A stretch of DNA of 64,000 nucleotides, taken from Methanomicrobiales archaeon. GTDB taxonomy: Archaea > Halobacteriota > Methanomicrobia > Methanomicrobiales > JACTUA01. Position 1 is the stretch's first letter; every line of letters begins with the position of its first letter. The stretch is taken from assembly GCA_015660865.1 (NCBI GenBank), contig JACTUA010000001.1, forward strand, positions 326,304 to 390,303, read 5' to 3'. The translations under genes and the position numbers were made by a program. Shown piece by piece: positions 1 through 8,400 of this stretch. The notes beneath the pieces were generated by a model that saw only the letters and a program-made list of their open reading frames with translations, made no database searches and was not told the DNA's origin.

Positions 1-88
1 CGCGGACATGGGGTGCAATGTACGGCGGGACCCCGAGGCAGGCGGGTTCGTCGATGTACCCGTCCAGGATGACCGCGTCAGAGGTCAT
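1..88 (-). CDS. B12-binding/radical SAM protein, N-terminal fragment
   Basis: The first 29 codons of a gene that runs off the left edge. The ATG is at 88 and the reading begins [19 protein letters not shown], followed by VPPY. This resembles the start of the methanogen B12-binding-domain/radical SAM proteins of the MJ_0865 type, whose N-terminus is a cobalamin-binding Rossmann strand followed by a DGYxDEPxCLGVPPY motif. The radical SAM CxxxCxxC cluster would lie outside the window, so it cannot be checked. The start overlaps the 3' end of mptE by 11 bases, which indicates translational coupling. Family assignment rests on the short motif only. Confidence 0.55.
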   Translation of the reverse strand, partial: MTSDAVILDGYIDEPACLGVPPYIAPHVR

Positions 89-707
89 GGCCAGCGAGCC
101 TGAGGAGCTCCCGGGCGAAGAGGAGCTTCCCCCTCTTCACCGGCCCCACGGTGGGATCGTCCAGGTCGAAGCCCGCGAGAACGACCTCTGATGCATCCAG
201 GGCGTCGGCGAGGAAGACGGCCCTGTCGCCGTCAGAGAATCCGCCGAAGTTGTGGATGCTCCCGAAGGGCCTGCTCTGGGTTGTGCCGACAAGGGGGCCG
301 GGGAAACGGGGAACCCAACTGCGGAGGAGGGCCATGTTGTCCCCGTGGGCGTGGACGACGATAACCGTGCCGCCACGGTTCATATCGATGAAGGCATCGG
401 TGGCGCCGTCCAGGTCCGTGACGATGGCATCAGGAAGGATGCCCCGGGCATAAAGCCGGTTGGCGGCCCCATCCGCGGCAATGACGGTACCCTTGATCCG
501 GTCCAGTTCTTCGATCAGGTTCGGGCCGTTCCCACAGACCGTGACGGCTCTCCCACGGATGAGCCCTGCGAGAAGGGGCAGATCGTCCCGCGGGAGCAGG
601 GAGGAGAGGAGGATCGCAGCCTCCTCGTCCCGTGCCCGGTCAAAGGAGAAGTGGTCGAGGATCCGGAGGTAATAGGGTTCCCAGTCCTCAAACCTCGAAA
701 ATCTCAT
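78..707 (-). CDS. mptE: 6-hydroxymethyl-7,8-dihydropterin pyrophosphokinase (MptE, DUF115)
   Basis: A 209-residue protein of the archaeal DUF115/MptE family. It transfers pyrophosphate from ATP to 6-hydroxymethyl-dihydropterin, a cytosolic step in building the pterin of tetrahydromethanopterin, the C1 carrier of methanogenesis. Family hallmarks visible are a glycine-rich VCGNGPNL segment (about 57-64), AADGAANRL (about 77-85), the acidic VTDLDG (about 96-101) and a late GFDLDDP segment. The start overlaps the end of the upstream DHH-phosphoesterase gene by 20 bases and the stop overlaps the next gene, so the three genes form a tightly coupled unit. Length and motifs are normal for the family. 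Confidence 0.88.
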   Translation of the reverse strand: MRFSRFEDWEPYYLRILDHFSFDRARDEEAAILLSSLLPRDDLPLLAGLIRGRAVTVCGNGPNLIEELDRIKGTVIAADGAANRLYARGILPDAIVTDLDGATDAFIDMNRGGTVIVVHAHGDNMALLRSWVPRFPGPLVGTTQSRPFGSIHNFGGFSDGDRAVFLADALDASEVVLAGFDLDDPTVGPVKRGKLLFARELLRLAGHDL

Positions 708-2163
708 GGGATTCTTCTTTCTCGAGGCCCACGACCCGCATGAACTTGCGCATGACGGGTTCGAGCACCAGGTTGAGGAGGTCGTCCTTCGTCTTCACCA
801 GGGAGAAGTAGGTGAGGGGGAGGGTCGCGGCTGCCATGTTCGGGTGTCCGCCGGCATCGCCAATATCCCCGAAGGCCTCGGAGAGGACGTTCCCGATGTG
901 GAGCCGGATGTCCTTGTTCCGTGCCGAGATGTAGATGGAGCTGTCCCCGATGCCGAAGACGAGGGCGGTGTTCACCCCCTCCAGATTGATCAGGAGGTCG
1001 GCAGCCTGAGGGAGGGCATCCCGGTTCCGGACGTACCCGATGTTCGAGAAGAGATAGCCGCTCCGGATCTTCCGGTTCCTGATGGCAGCCCCGAGGACAT
1101 CAAGGGTCTCCTGGGAGACGGCCGGAGAGGTTATCTTCTCCAGGAGCTCGAGGTCGGTGAAGGGGAGGAGATAGGCGGCATAGATGAAGTCTGCCGGGGT
1201 GACGTTCCGCCGGAAATACCGGGTGTCGGCCTGGATGCCATAGAGGAGCGCCGTGGCCACCTTCTTGTTCACGTGGATCCCGAGTTCCTGGAGGTACTGG
1301 GCCATGATGGAGGCAGTGGCCCCGATGTCCGAGCGGATGTCCACGAAGTCCCCCTTCACCTCAGGGATCTCGCCGTTGGTGTGATGGTCGATGGTGATAT
1401 TCACCTGCGTCTTCTTCGAGAGGTCGTTGTTCACCCCGGGGACCATGGAGTCCACGAGGGCCAGGTAGTCGCATTCCTTGAGGACAAGGGGGGTGATCCG
1501 CTCCATGTTGATGTCGAGCAGGTTCACGAAGGCCCGGTTCTCCTGGTGGCCGATATTCCCGCCGTAGAGGATCCGGCAGGTGAGGTTCTTCGGGTTCGCC
1601 TCGGAAGCTATGGCAACGAGGGCCATGGCGCTCGAGATGGAATCGGGGTCCGGGTTTGTGTGGGTGACGATCCCGAAGGTTCCCTCCCAGCCCGACAGGA
1701 GCTTGCAGAGCCTCCTCGCAAGGCGGGATGAATGGAGCCTCTTCAGGTGGGCCTCGACCTCCTTTGCGACCACCTCCTGGGGGTAGATGACGAGGTCCCC
1801 TCCCGCTTCCTGGAGCATGTCGATGGATACCGGATCGGTCGCCCTCGCGATGATGTGGATCTCCGGGTACGCGGACCTGATGGTACGGACAGCGGTGAGG
1901 TTTGCATCCTTGTCATTGGAGAGGACAAAGGCGACGTCAGGTTCAGGGAGCCCGGAGAGGAGGGTGGGGCTGGTGAGGTCCCGGACCAGGGCGTTGAACT
2001 TCTGGACCCTCAGGTCCTCGACCCGTTTCTCGTCGCGGTCGATGATGAGGATATCCGGGGTCTCCCGGAGGAGGGCCTCCACCACATTGTAGCCGGTGCT
2101 CCCGCACCCGAATATAAGGTATTTGACCTTCTTTTTCGCCTTTACCACACCAGTACCGGCCAT
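688..2163 (-). CDS. TrkA-N (Rossmann) plus DHH/DHHA1 phosphoesterase
   Basis: A 491-residue protein when started at the ATG at 2163. The N-terminal about 130 residues form a TrkA-N/RCK-like NAD-binding Rossmann domain (YLIFGCGSTGYNVVEALL, then IIDRD). This is followed by a DHH phosphoesterase domain with HTNPDPDS, the metal-binding ITIDHHTNGE and a C-terminal DHHA1 part with GGHPNMAAA. Such archaeal fusions are predicted cytosolic phosphodiesterases; members of the DHH class cleave pApA, c-di-AMP or nanoRNA, but the substrate of this group cannot be told from sequence. An upstream in-frame extension of 68 codons consists of palindromic repeats and is judged non-coding. A possible link to the TrkH-cyclase fusion at 40.4 kb is only speculation. 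Confidence 0.8.
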   Translation of the reverse strand: MAGTGVVKAKKKVKYLIFGCGSTGYNVVEALLRETPDILIIDRDEKRVEDLRVQKFNALVRDLTSPTLLSGLPEPDVAFVLSNDKDANLTAVRTIRSAYPEIHIIARATDPVSIDMLQEAGGDLVIYPQEVVAKEVEAHLKRLHSSRLARRLCKLLSGWEGTFGIVTHTNPDPDSISSAMALVAIASEANPKNLTCRILYGGNIGHQENRAFVNLLDINMERITPLVLKECDYLALVDSMVPGVNNDLSKKTQVNITIDHHTNGEIPEVKGDFVDIRSDIGATASIMAQYLQELGIHVNKKVATALLYGIQADTRYFRRNVTPADFIYAAYLLPFTDLELLEKITSPAVSQETLDVLGAAIRNRKIRSGYLFSNIGYVRNRDALPQAADLLINLEGVNTALVFGIGDSSIYISARNKDIRLHIGNVLSEAFGDIGDAGGHPNMAAATLPLTYFSLVKTKDDLLNLVLEPVMRKFMRVVGLEKEESHEIFEV

Positions 2164-2196
2164 ATGTACAGAGATGCGCACTGCTCCGTAATAAGG

Positions 2197-2350
2197 GATT
2201 CCGAAATCCCTCCGGGATTTCTTATCATGATTCCGAAATCCCTCCGGGATTTTCTCATCGGGGTTCCCATGATTCCGAAAATCCCTTCGGGATTTTCTCA
2301 TCGGAGGTCCTTCGTCCCTGCGGGACTCCGCACCTCCGATTCCGAAATCC
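2197..2350. repeat. Tandem palindromic repeats upstream of the DHH phosphoesterase
   Basis: Three near-identical units of about 30 bp (near 2197, 2229 and 2271) and a fourth partial one at 2338 each contain the inverted repeat AAATCCCTCCGGGATTT or a one-base variant. Between the third and fourth lies a larger hairpin: GGAGGT pairs with ACCTCC around an inner GTCCC/GGGAC stem. The array lies between the start of the minus-strand gene at 2163 and tRNA-Lys. It could be an intergenic repeat family, an RNA structure or a set of protein-binding sites; the sequence alone does not decide. Confidence 0.8.
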
Positions 2351-2391
2351 TTATGGGAGAACATCAACCAGATAATACGTTCTACTATCGG

Positions 2392-2465
2392 GGGCCTGTA
2401 GCTTAGTCAGGTTGAGCGATGGACTCTTAATCCATCGGCCAGGGGTTCAAATCCCTTCAGGCCCG
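2392..2465 (+). tRNA. tRNA-Lys (CTT)
   Basis: A complete cloverleaf can be drawn. The acceptor stem pairs GGGCCTG with CAGGCCC and is followed by discriminator G. The anticodon stem ATGGA/TCCAT encloses the loop CTCTTAA, whose anticodon CTT reads lysine AAG codons. The T-arm carries GGTTCAAATC. CCA is not encoded. A TATA-like GATAATAC lies about 20 bases upstream. The 3' end is repeated downstream (see the adjoining repeat). Confidence 0.95.
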
Positions 2466-2525
2466 TTTTCCGCATTCGCCTCCCTCAGGCCCGTTTTCCG
2501 CATCCGCCTCCCTCAGGCCCGTTCT
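2457..2525 (+). repeat. 28-bp tandem duplication of the tRNA-Lys 3' end
   Basis: TCAGGCCCG, the 3' acceptor strand and discriminator of tRNA-Lys, recurs at 2457, 2485 and 2513 with an exact 28-bp period. The intervening TTTTCCGCAT(T/C)CGCCTCCC is also repeated. Only the first copy belongs to an intact tRNA; the later two are 3'-end fragments. Confidence 0.85.
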
Positions 2526-2679
2526 TTCTGCGTGCAGATCCTCTTCGTCGTGAGATCTCGCGGAATTCTTTTTTTCGAACCCCTCCAGGGCTGTTCCATC
2601 CCGCTCATGAGAGGAACCCCTCTTTTCGGCTGTGCTTGTCTTCCTTGGGAAAATGGTTTATCCCTCATGGTCCAATACC

Positions 2680-2687
2680 TATATAAA
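2680..2687 (+). promoter_or_regulatory. TATA box, leaderless transcript for the Pro/Thr-rich protein
   Basis: TATATAAA sits about 26 bases before the ATG at 2710, the usual archaeal TATA-to-start-site distance. No Shine-Dalgarno sequence is visible, so the transcript is probably leaderless. This favours ATG 2710 over the GTG at 2701. Confidence 0.6.
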
Positions 2688-2709
2688 ATCCATCTGATAT
2701 GTGATCGCA

Positions 2710-3339
2710 ATGAAATGGCTGATTGAACCTGTCGCTGTCGCCCTCGGAATCGTCCTCGTCATCGTTGTTATCGTTCTGTTCGGGGCCTTTTCCTTCGGGG
2801 CCACCCAGAAGCACCTGGTCACTCCGACCCCCGTTCCCGTAGCTGCCACGGTCACCGAGATCCCGACAACCGTTCCCACCCCCGAAACGACGCCGCCCAC
2901 CCCGGAGACCACGACCCCTCCCCCGACGCCAACCCCGCCGAGAACGGACGCAGCCGCTGCAACACCCTACGATGACAAGAAATATTACAAGCTTCCCTAC
3001 TATTCGACCGTCTATGATCCCAGGGCAAACATGCCCCCCGTATTCTTCCAGCAGTCATACGATGGGAGGTTCCAGTCCGAGGCGGTGGTCGCGAATGTTG
3101 TCCAAGCTCCCCTCATCGTTGACTTTACGCTCACCCAGGCGCAGAGCCCCACACGGTCATTCTTTTATATCACCGTGAGAAACAATGCAACCCAGGAACT
3201 CCTCGCGCAGGATGGCTTTTTCGGGCCTTATAGCATAGATACGTCGAAACGGCTTTTTTTCTCTACCCCGGGCAGCTACCACATCAACATGTACGGAGGC
3301 TTTGTCTCCGTTGACCTAACTCTCCGTGCACCCACGTGA
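2710..3339 (+). CDS. Membrane-anchored protein with Pro/Thr-rich linker, unknown function
   Basis: About 209 residues. One hydrophobic segment near the N-terminus (about residues 6-26, rich in V, I and L) acts as an uncleaved anchor or signal. A low-complexity Thr/Pro stretch of about 45 residues follows, typical of cell-wall-spanning linkers of methanogen surface proteins. The C-terminal about 130 residues are predicted beta-rich (VVQAPLIVDFTLTQ, FFYITVRNNATQELL) and would lie outside the cell. No catalytic motif is visible. The gene stands alone with its own TATA box. Its domain family is not recognised. Confidence 0.75.
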   Translation: MKWLIEPVAVALGIVLVIVVIVLFGAFSFGATQKHLVTPTPVPVAATVTEIPTTVPTPETTPPTPETTTPPPTPTPPRTDAAAATPYDDKKYYKLPYYSTVYDPRANMPPVFFQQSYDGRFQSEAVVANVVQAPLIVDFTLTQAQSPTRSFFYITVRNNATQELLAQDGFFGPYSIDTSKRLFFSTPGSYHINMYGGFVSVDLTLRAPT

Positions 3340-3699
3340 TCCCCATCCTCTGGTCTGGCCCCAATGGGCATCCCCTTTCTTTCAAGTCCCCGGGAACGCC
3401 GTGGAAACGAAGATGGGACTCTATTTGTCCATTTTTATGAGCTCTCTCGGAGACTATCGGACGCTCCTGGGGGCTTCGCTTCGCTCGCCCCCGCCGCTGC
3501 GGCGTCCCCCGGTCAGGATAGGGCCTGCATGGGATGAGTGCAGTCCCAACCCATTTGTCGGAAACCGTCAGGGATAGTCCCCGGAAACTGGGGGGGTGCC
3601 CGTGCGGCGGGGGGCGGGTGAGCCCCCCCAGAGCACACCTGGAAAACTGAGAGTCAGATCTCAAGATGGAGAGATCCTTATTTGCCGATCACCGGGTCG
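3340..3699. other. Intergenic region with a GC-rich inverted-repeat block
   Basis: No convincing gene lies here. At about 3466-3515 there is a short GC-rich block with GGGGGCTTCG, CGCTCGCCCCC and a GCCGC/GCGGC hairpin, resembling dispersed intergenic repeats. The two flanking genes converge, so the stretch should contain both terminators, but none is clear. Confidence 0.5.
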
Positions 3700-4587
3700 T
3701 CAGTTCCCGATCTTCACGAGCATCTGCTCGAGGCTCGGGTAGTGGGACTCGACCCGCTCGACCCGCCCTCCCGCGGCAGGAAGCGCCAGGGAGAGCTCGT
3801 TCATCCCGTCAATGTCGAGGCCGTCGACCGAGTAGTAGATCCCGTCCTTCCGGTAATTCCTGTGGTTTCCCAGGCGTGCGAGATCCGCGATGGAGAAGGT
3901 TAAGGTATAGGTGATGGATCCGAACATCTCGCGGAGCTCACGGATGGACCCGCAGGCGACCTCCTTCCCCCGCCTGAGAATCATGACCCGGTCGCAGACC
4001 TCTTCCACCTGGTAGAGGTTGTGCGCCGAGAAGACGATGGTCTTCCTCTGCGTTCGGAGGTCCTTCAGGAACTCGATGATGGTGCGGGAGGTCATGGGGT
4101 CGAGGCCGGACGAGGGCTCGTCATAGATAAGGACGGCGGGGTCATGGAGAAGGGAGCGTGCGATGGCGACCTTCCGCTTCATCCCCTTGGAGAGCTCCCC
4201 GATCTTCTTCTGCCCGGCTTCCAGGGAGAGGGTGCCGAGCAGAGCATCAGTCTTCTCCCGAATCGCCTCGCCCGCCATCCCGTAGATCTCGCCGAAGAAG
4301 GTGAGGTAGGACCTTACCGTCATGGTCTCGTACAGGTGCGAGTCCTCGGGGAGGTAGCCCAGGATCCTCTTTAACCCGACCGGGTCCTCCACCACGTCGA
4401 TCCCATTGATGGAGAGGCCCCCCCTGGTGGGGGGCACGAGGCCGGTCATGATCTTGAGGAGGGTTGTCTTCCCTGCGCCATTGTGGCCGATGACCCCGAG
4501 TATCTCGTTGTCCCTGAGCTCGAAGCTGACCCCGTCGAGGGCCGTGAAACCGTTGTAGTTCTTCGTGAGTCCGCAGGCAGAGATCAT
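3700..4587 (-). CDS. ABC-2 type transporter ATP-binding protein
   Basis: A 295-residue cytosolic ATPase. Walker A is GHNGAGKT (34-41), the signature is LSKGMKRK, Walker B ends in IYDEPSSGLDP and a switch His lies in FSAHNL. About 70 C-terminal residues form a regulatory tail. It energises the two permeases encoded divergently from 4667. Closely related ATPases belong to NatA/CcmA-like exporters; the substrate is unknown. The start at 4587 lies about 26 bases from a TATA-like TTTATCAATT on the minus strand, so it is probably leaderless. Confidence 0.9.
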   Translation of the reverse strand: MISACGLTKNYNGFTALDGVSFELRDNEILGVIGHNGAGKTTLLKIMTGLVPPTRGGLSINGIDVVEDPVGLKRILGYLPEDSHLYETMTVRSYLTFFGEIYGMAGEAIREKTDALLGTLSLEAGQKKIGELSKGMKRKVAIARSLLHDPAVLIYDEPSSGLDPMTSRTIIEFLKDLRTQRKTIVFSAHNLYQVEEVCDRVMILRRGKEVACGSIRELREMFGSITYTLTFSIADLARLGNHRNYRKDGIYYSVDGLDIDGMNELSLALPAAGGRVERVESHYPSLEQMLVKIGN

Positions 4588-4605
4588 TGCTTATAATAAT
4601 TTACC

Positions 4606-4656
4606 TATTGAATTGATAAAATTTATGTTCTGATATAAACGATATTTAAAGGTATA
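4606..4656. promoter_or_regulatory. Divergent promoter pair of the ABC-2 exporter
   Basis: The 79-bp AT-rich gap contains a minus-strand TATA-like TTTATCAATT about 26-30 bases from the ATPase start at 4587. A plus-strand GATATTTAAAGG lies about 20-26 bases before the permease ATG at 4667. Both starts would be leaderless or nearly so. Confidence 0.5.
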
Positions 4657-4666
4657 TTAGGTAATT

Positions 4667-6481
4667 ATGGGAATATTTTCCGATATCTTCACGATCGCGC
4701 GCTGGGAGGTGAAAAAATCCTTCTCGACCATGGGGAGGAACGTCCTCCCCCTTGCGGTCATCCTCTTCATCCTCCTCATCCTGGCCACCGGGTTCGTCGC
4801 CCGGAGCGGGATGCACCTCCAGGACGGGATGTACCTCATCGCTACCGACGATCGTGAACTCGGGAATATCCTTGCCTCGGACGGGAGGTTCATGGTCTTC
4901 ATCGGGGACGCGAGCACCATCGAATCGGAGATATCTGCTTTTGACCTCATCATCGTGAACAGGACGGTCTCGCAGCCCACGACCGACAGGGGCCGTGCTG
5001 CCGCAAAGACCCTCAGCAGGGACTACTCGCAGTACGTGGCGTCGGTCTACAGCCGCGAACCCGACCTCTTCGCCGCTTATCCCCTCTGGATCGACCTCCA
5101 GTACGTGAAAAGCGAGCTCGATTTCCAGGCCACCCAGAGCGGCCAGTACATCTCCGTCCGCCAGCGGTCGGCAGAACCGCCCTTACCCCAGGGACCGGTG
5201 GTCCAGGTCACTCCCCCCCCTGCGGTCATCCCCTATTCCGCCGACGACCTCAGGAAGAACCTGCAGCAGGACACGGGTAAAAATGACCAGATCGCCCGGT
5301 ACACGAACCTGTTCACCCAGCAGCCATCCTACTCGAGCTTCAAGACCCCGGACCAGCTCTCCCCGTCCCTCCCGTTCGACTCCATCATCTTCGTCTTCGT
5401 CTTCATCTTCCCTCTCTACTTTACGTCGCAGTTCTTCATGATGTCCATCATGAACGAGCGGATCGAACGGAAGGGGGAGATCCTCCTCTCGAGCCCCCTG
5501 CATCCCCTTGTCATCATCGCGGGGAAGATGCTCCCCTACCTCGCGGGGATGCTCATCACCTCCGTCGGGGTGATCCTCGCGGCCCGCGCCTCGCTCCTCA
5601 TCCTCCTCCCCTTGCTTCCGGTCATCCTCTTCTTCCTCGCCTCTGCCCTCCTCATCGGCATGCTCTCCCGCTCCTTCAAGGAGCTCTCCTTCATCTCCAT
5701 CTTCTTCTCGACCATCGCCACCTCGTACCTCTTCTTCCCCTCCATCTTTGCGAACGTCCATGTCGTATCCCTCGTCTCGCCCCTCACCCTCATCATCCTC
5801 CAGCTGCAGGGCACGGGATTCTCGGCCGCGGACTACCTCTACTCCACCTCCCTCTTCTACCTGACGAGCGGGGTGCTCCTCTACATCGGGGCGGTGAACT
5901 TCAACGCCGAGCGGCTCTTCGACCTCCGCCCCTTCCTCCCAAGGCTTCGGGAGTTCATCACGTCAAGCCTCTCCCGGGTGCACCCGTACCGCTCCCTCTT
6001 CCTCGCGAACATCTTCCTGATCCCCTTCGTCTTCATGCTCCAGATGATGGCCCTCGTCCTCTTCTTCAACCTCCCGATGCCCCTCTCCCTCGTCCTCCTC
6101 ATCGCCTTCGCCGCCTTCGTCGAGGAGCTCGCCAAGTCCATCGGGGTGTACAGCCTCTTTGCCGGCGAGATCACCTCACTGCCGCTCCCGACCATCCTCC
6201 TCGCCTCGGCGGCCACCGCCCTCGGGTTCCTCCTCGGCGAGAAGCTCTTCCTCCTCGCGATGCTCTCGCAGATCACCGACTCGGTCTTCGGGTCCATCCT
6301 CTTCCTCCAGCAGGGCGCCCTCCTCCTCTGGATGCCCCTCCTCCTCCACTTCGCGGGGGTGCTCATCGTCACCCTCACGATCCGGGCGGGAGGGAGAAGG
6401 TGGTACTTCCCGGGCGTCCTCGCCGCAACCGTCGTGCACAGCCTCTATAACCTCTACTTCATCCTGGGGGCGGTCCGATGA
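4667..6481 (+). CDS. ABC-2 permease fused to a PrsW-like intramembrane protease domain
   Basis: A 604-residue integral membrane protein. Residues 1-430 look like an ABC-2/NatB permease: one N-terminal membrane helix, a large outside loop, then a bundle of helices from about 240 on. From about 445 a second bundle carries the motifs of the PrsW glutamic intramembrane protease group: EELAK (E486, E487, K490), FxxxE (F521, E525), H561 and HxxxN (H591, N595). All presumed catalytic positions are present, so the domain may be active. The stop overlaps the next permease as ATGA. It works with the ATPase encoded divergently. Whether the protease part processes the exported substrate is unknown. Confidence 0.8.
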   Translation: MGIFSDIFTIARWEVKKSFSTMGRNVLPLAVILFILLILATGFVARSGMHLQDGMYLIATDDRELGNILASDGRFMVFIGDASTIESEISAFDLIIVNRTVSQPTTDRGRAAAKTLSRDYSQYVASVYSREPDLFAAYPLWIDLQYVKSELDFQATQSGQYISVRQRSAEPPLPQGPVVQVTPPPAVIPYSADDLRKNLQQDTGKNDQIARYTNLFTQQPSYSSFKTPDQLSPSLPFDSIIFVFVFIFPLYFTSQFFMMSIMNERIERKGEILLSSPLHPLVIIAGKMLPYLAGMLITSVGVILAARASLLILLPLLPVILFFLASALLIGMLSRSFKELSFISIFFSTIATSYLFFPSIFANVHVVSLVSPLTLIILQLQGTGFSAADYLYSTSLFYLTSGVLLYIGAVNFNAERLFDLRPFLPRLREFITSSLSRVHPYRSLFLANIFLIPFVFMLQMMALVLFFNLPMPLSLVLLIAFAAFVEELAKSIGVYSLFAGEITSLPLPTILLASAATALGFLLGEKLFLLAMLSQITDSVFGSILFLQQGALLLWMPLLLHFAGVLIVTLTIRAGGRRWYFPGVLAATVVHSLYNLYFILGAVR

Positions 6482-7560
6482 ACGGGAGGAATATCTGGAT
6501 CATGGCAAGGAAGGAGCTCTCGGGGATCAACTACGAGAAGACGATCATCTTCGCCATCCTCCTCCAGCTCTTTGTCGCGATGTTCTCCTCCTTCCTGATG
6601 GTCGGCCTCACCTCCATGTACGACCCGTCCTCCGTCTCCCAGTACTCGAGGTTCCGGTACAGCATCGCCTACTCCGGGACGAACTCGACCCTCCTGGACC
6701 GGCTTCTCGAGTCGGATGACTTCACCGTGTACTCCATGGGTCTCTCCCCTGCCCTCGAATCCCTCAAGGAACGGAAGCTGGCAGCGGTGATCTTCGTTCC
6801 TGATACGCCCCCGGATTCGAAGGATCCTGTACAGATCACCCTCTACACCCTCCAGAACGACCTGCAGGCAACGGTGGTGGGAGTGAAGCTGAAGGATGTC
6901 TTCCTCGGTTTCGAAGACGACCTCAGGACAGCGAGGGCATCGCGGATAACCGAGCAGCCCATCGAGGTGCAGCTCCCCCCTGCAGCGAGGACCGAGGGGT
7001 TTTACGAGTTCGTCTTCGGCCTCCTCATCCCCCTCCTCGTCTTCATGCCCGCCATCATCTCGGCCTCCCTCATCATCGACCTCATCACCGAGGAGTACCA
7101 GCACGAGACCCTCGAGACCCTGGTCTCGACCCCCATCACCTTTCCGGAGATGGTCTGGGGGAAGATCCTCGCCTGCGAGATCCTGGTCCCCGCCCAGGCA
7201 GGCGTCTGGCTGATCCTGCTCGCGCTGAACGGTATCCGGATAGAGAACCCTGTCCCCATCCTCTTCCTCGTCTCGGTCGCATCCCTCATCCTGATCCTCC
7301 TCTCGGCCCTGACCGCCCTCCACTACCGCGAGCGGACCGCCGCCCAGTTCATCTACTCCACTGCCCTCGTGGTGGTGATCCTGCTCGTCGTGTCAGTGCC
7401 GGATAACCCGCTCAACCTCATCGTCAGGGCCTCGGTGGGAAATGCGGGCCTCGAGATCTACGGGGCCATCCTCCTCGTCTCCGCCGTCGCAGCCGCCCTC
7501 GGGTACGCCACACACCTCTATGCCCGTCGGATCGGCCGGCTCGCGCAGGGGAGTGTATAA
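6478..7560 (+). CDS. ABC-2 type transporter permease
   Basis: A 360-residue membrane protein. One N-terminal membrane helix (about 22-45) is followed by an outside domain up to about residue 170, then five or six helices. The conserved EEYQHETLETLVSTPIT coupling segment between helices (about 204-220) is typical of ABC-2 permeases. It overlaps the upstream permease by four bases (ATGA) and is probably its heterodimer partner in the exporter driven by the ATPase at 3700-4587. The substrate is not evident. Confidence 0.87.
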   Translation: MNGRNIWIMARKELSGINYEKTIIFAILLQLFVAMFSSFLMVGLTSMYDPSSVSQYSRFRYSIAYSGTNSTLLDRLLESDDFTVYSMGLSPALESLKERKLAAVIFVPDTPPDSKDPVQITLYTLQNDLQATVVGVKLKDVFLGFEDDLRTARASRITEQPIEVQLPPAARTEGFYEFVFGLLIPLLVFMPAIISASLIIDLITEEYQHETLETLVSTPITFPEMVWGKILACEILVPAQAGVWLILLALNGIRIENPVPILFLVSVASLILILLSALTALHYRERTAAQFIYSTALVVVILLVVSVPDNPLNLIVRASVGNAGLEIYGAILLVSAVAAALGYATHLYARRIGRLAQGSV

Positions 7561-7674
7561 TGGCTGTCGCCGACCCCGACCCCTTCTTCATCCTCTTCCG
7601 GTTTCAGCCCGATAGGTGAGATCTCATCGCACCTTCACGTATCTGTTTTCTCGTCCTGCAGCCAACAAGGGAGT

Positions 7675-8232
7675 ATGACAACCGAAACCGATGCAGTGAA
7701 ATCGGTTGCAGGCCTGATGGCCCTTGCAGCGAGGACCGCACCAAAGGCGGTTGGAATCGACTCTATCTCCATCGAGGTTGTGACGGGTAAGGATCTCAAG
7801 CTCCTCGGAGATGAGATGATCAGGATGGCGGAGGAATCGGGCGTCGAGTTCTTCGGGATCAACGGCCGCCAGGTGAAGGAGAGCGATGCCTGCGTCCTCA
7901 TCGGCGTCGCGGGCCGGCAGGGGCTGGGGGCAGACTGCAGCGGGTGCGGGTATGCTACCTGTGTAGAGATGGCAGAAGCGCTGAAGAAAACCAGGAAGAA
8001 GGGCACTGCATACGCCGGCCCCAACTGTGTCCTGAAGGTCTCTGACCTTGGTATTGCCGTTGGTTCCGCGGTCAAGACCGCCAGTATTCACAACGTCGAC
8101 AACCGGATCATGTACTCAGCCGGTGTCGTTGCACTGAAGCTCGGGCGGCTGAAGGGGTGCAGCGTCGCCTACGGGATTCCTCTGAAGGCATCGGGCAAGA
8201 ACATCTTCTTCGATATCCAGTTCAAGCATTGA
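7675..8232 (+). CDS. DUF2148 ferredoxin-domain protein
   Basis: A 185-residue cytosolic protein of the DUF2148 family. A cysteine cluster C-SGCGYATC (about residues 83-90), a further cysteine at about 77 (MKESDAC region is about 64) and PNC at about 110 may bind an iron-sulfur cluster. The family is common in anaerobes and methanogens and its biochemical role is not established. It stands alone, 115 bases after the ABC permeases. Length is normal for the family. Confidence 0.78.
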   Translation: MTTETDAVKSVAGLMALAARTAPKAVGIDSISIEVVTGKDLKLLGDEMIRMAEESGVEFFGINGRQVKESDACVLIGVAGRQGLGADCSGCGYATCVEMAEALKKTRKKGTAYAGPNCVLKVSDLGIAVGSAVKTASIHNVDNRIMYSAGVVALKLGRLKGCSVAYGIPLKASGKNIFFDIQFKH

Positions 8233-8400
8233 TCCGACATTTCGGGGGCTCTCCCGAATGGTCCGGATTACGCGGAGCCGGATACCTGGATCATGTCGTA
8301 GCGTCGGCGCGGTCACCCTGACCGGTCAGTCTTCGATAGGGAAAACTGAGAACTGCCAGGGTTCTGAAATAACAGGATTCCCTGTTTATTCCTTTCCCGG

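Noticed and set aside
7560-7619. A 19-codon frame overlapping the ABC permease stop (starting MAVADPDPFF)
   Set aside because: Too short, no domain and no ribosome site distinct from the upstream gene; could be a leader peptide but nothing supports it.
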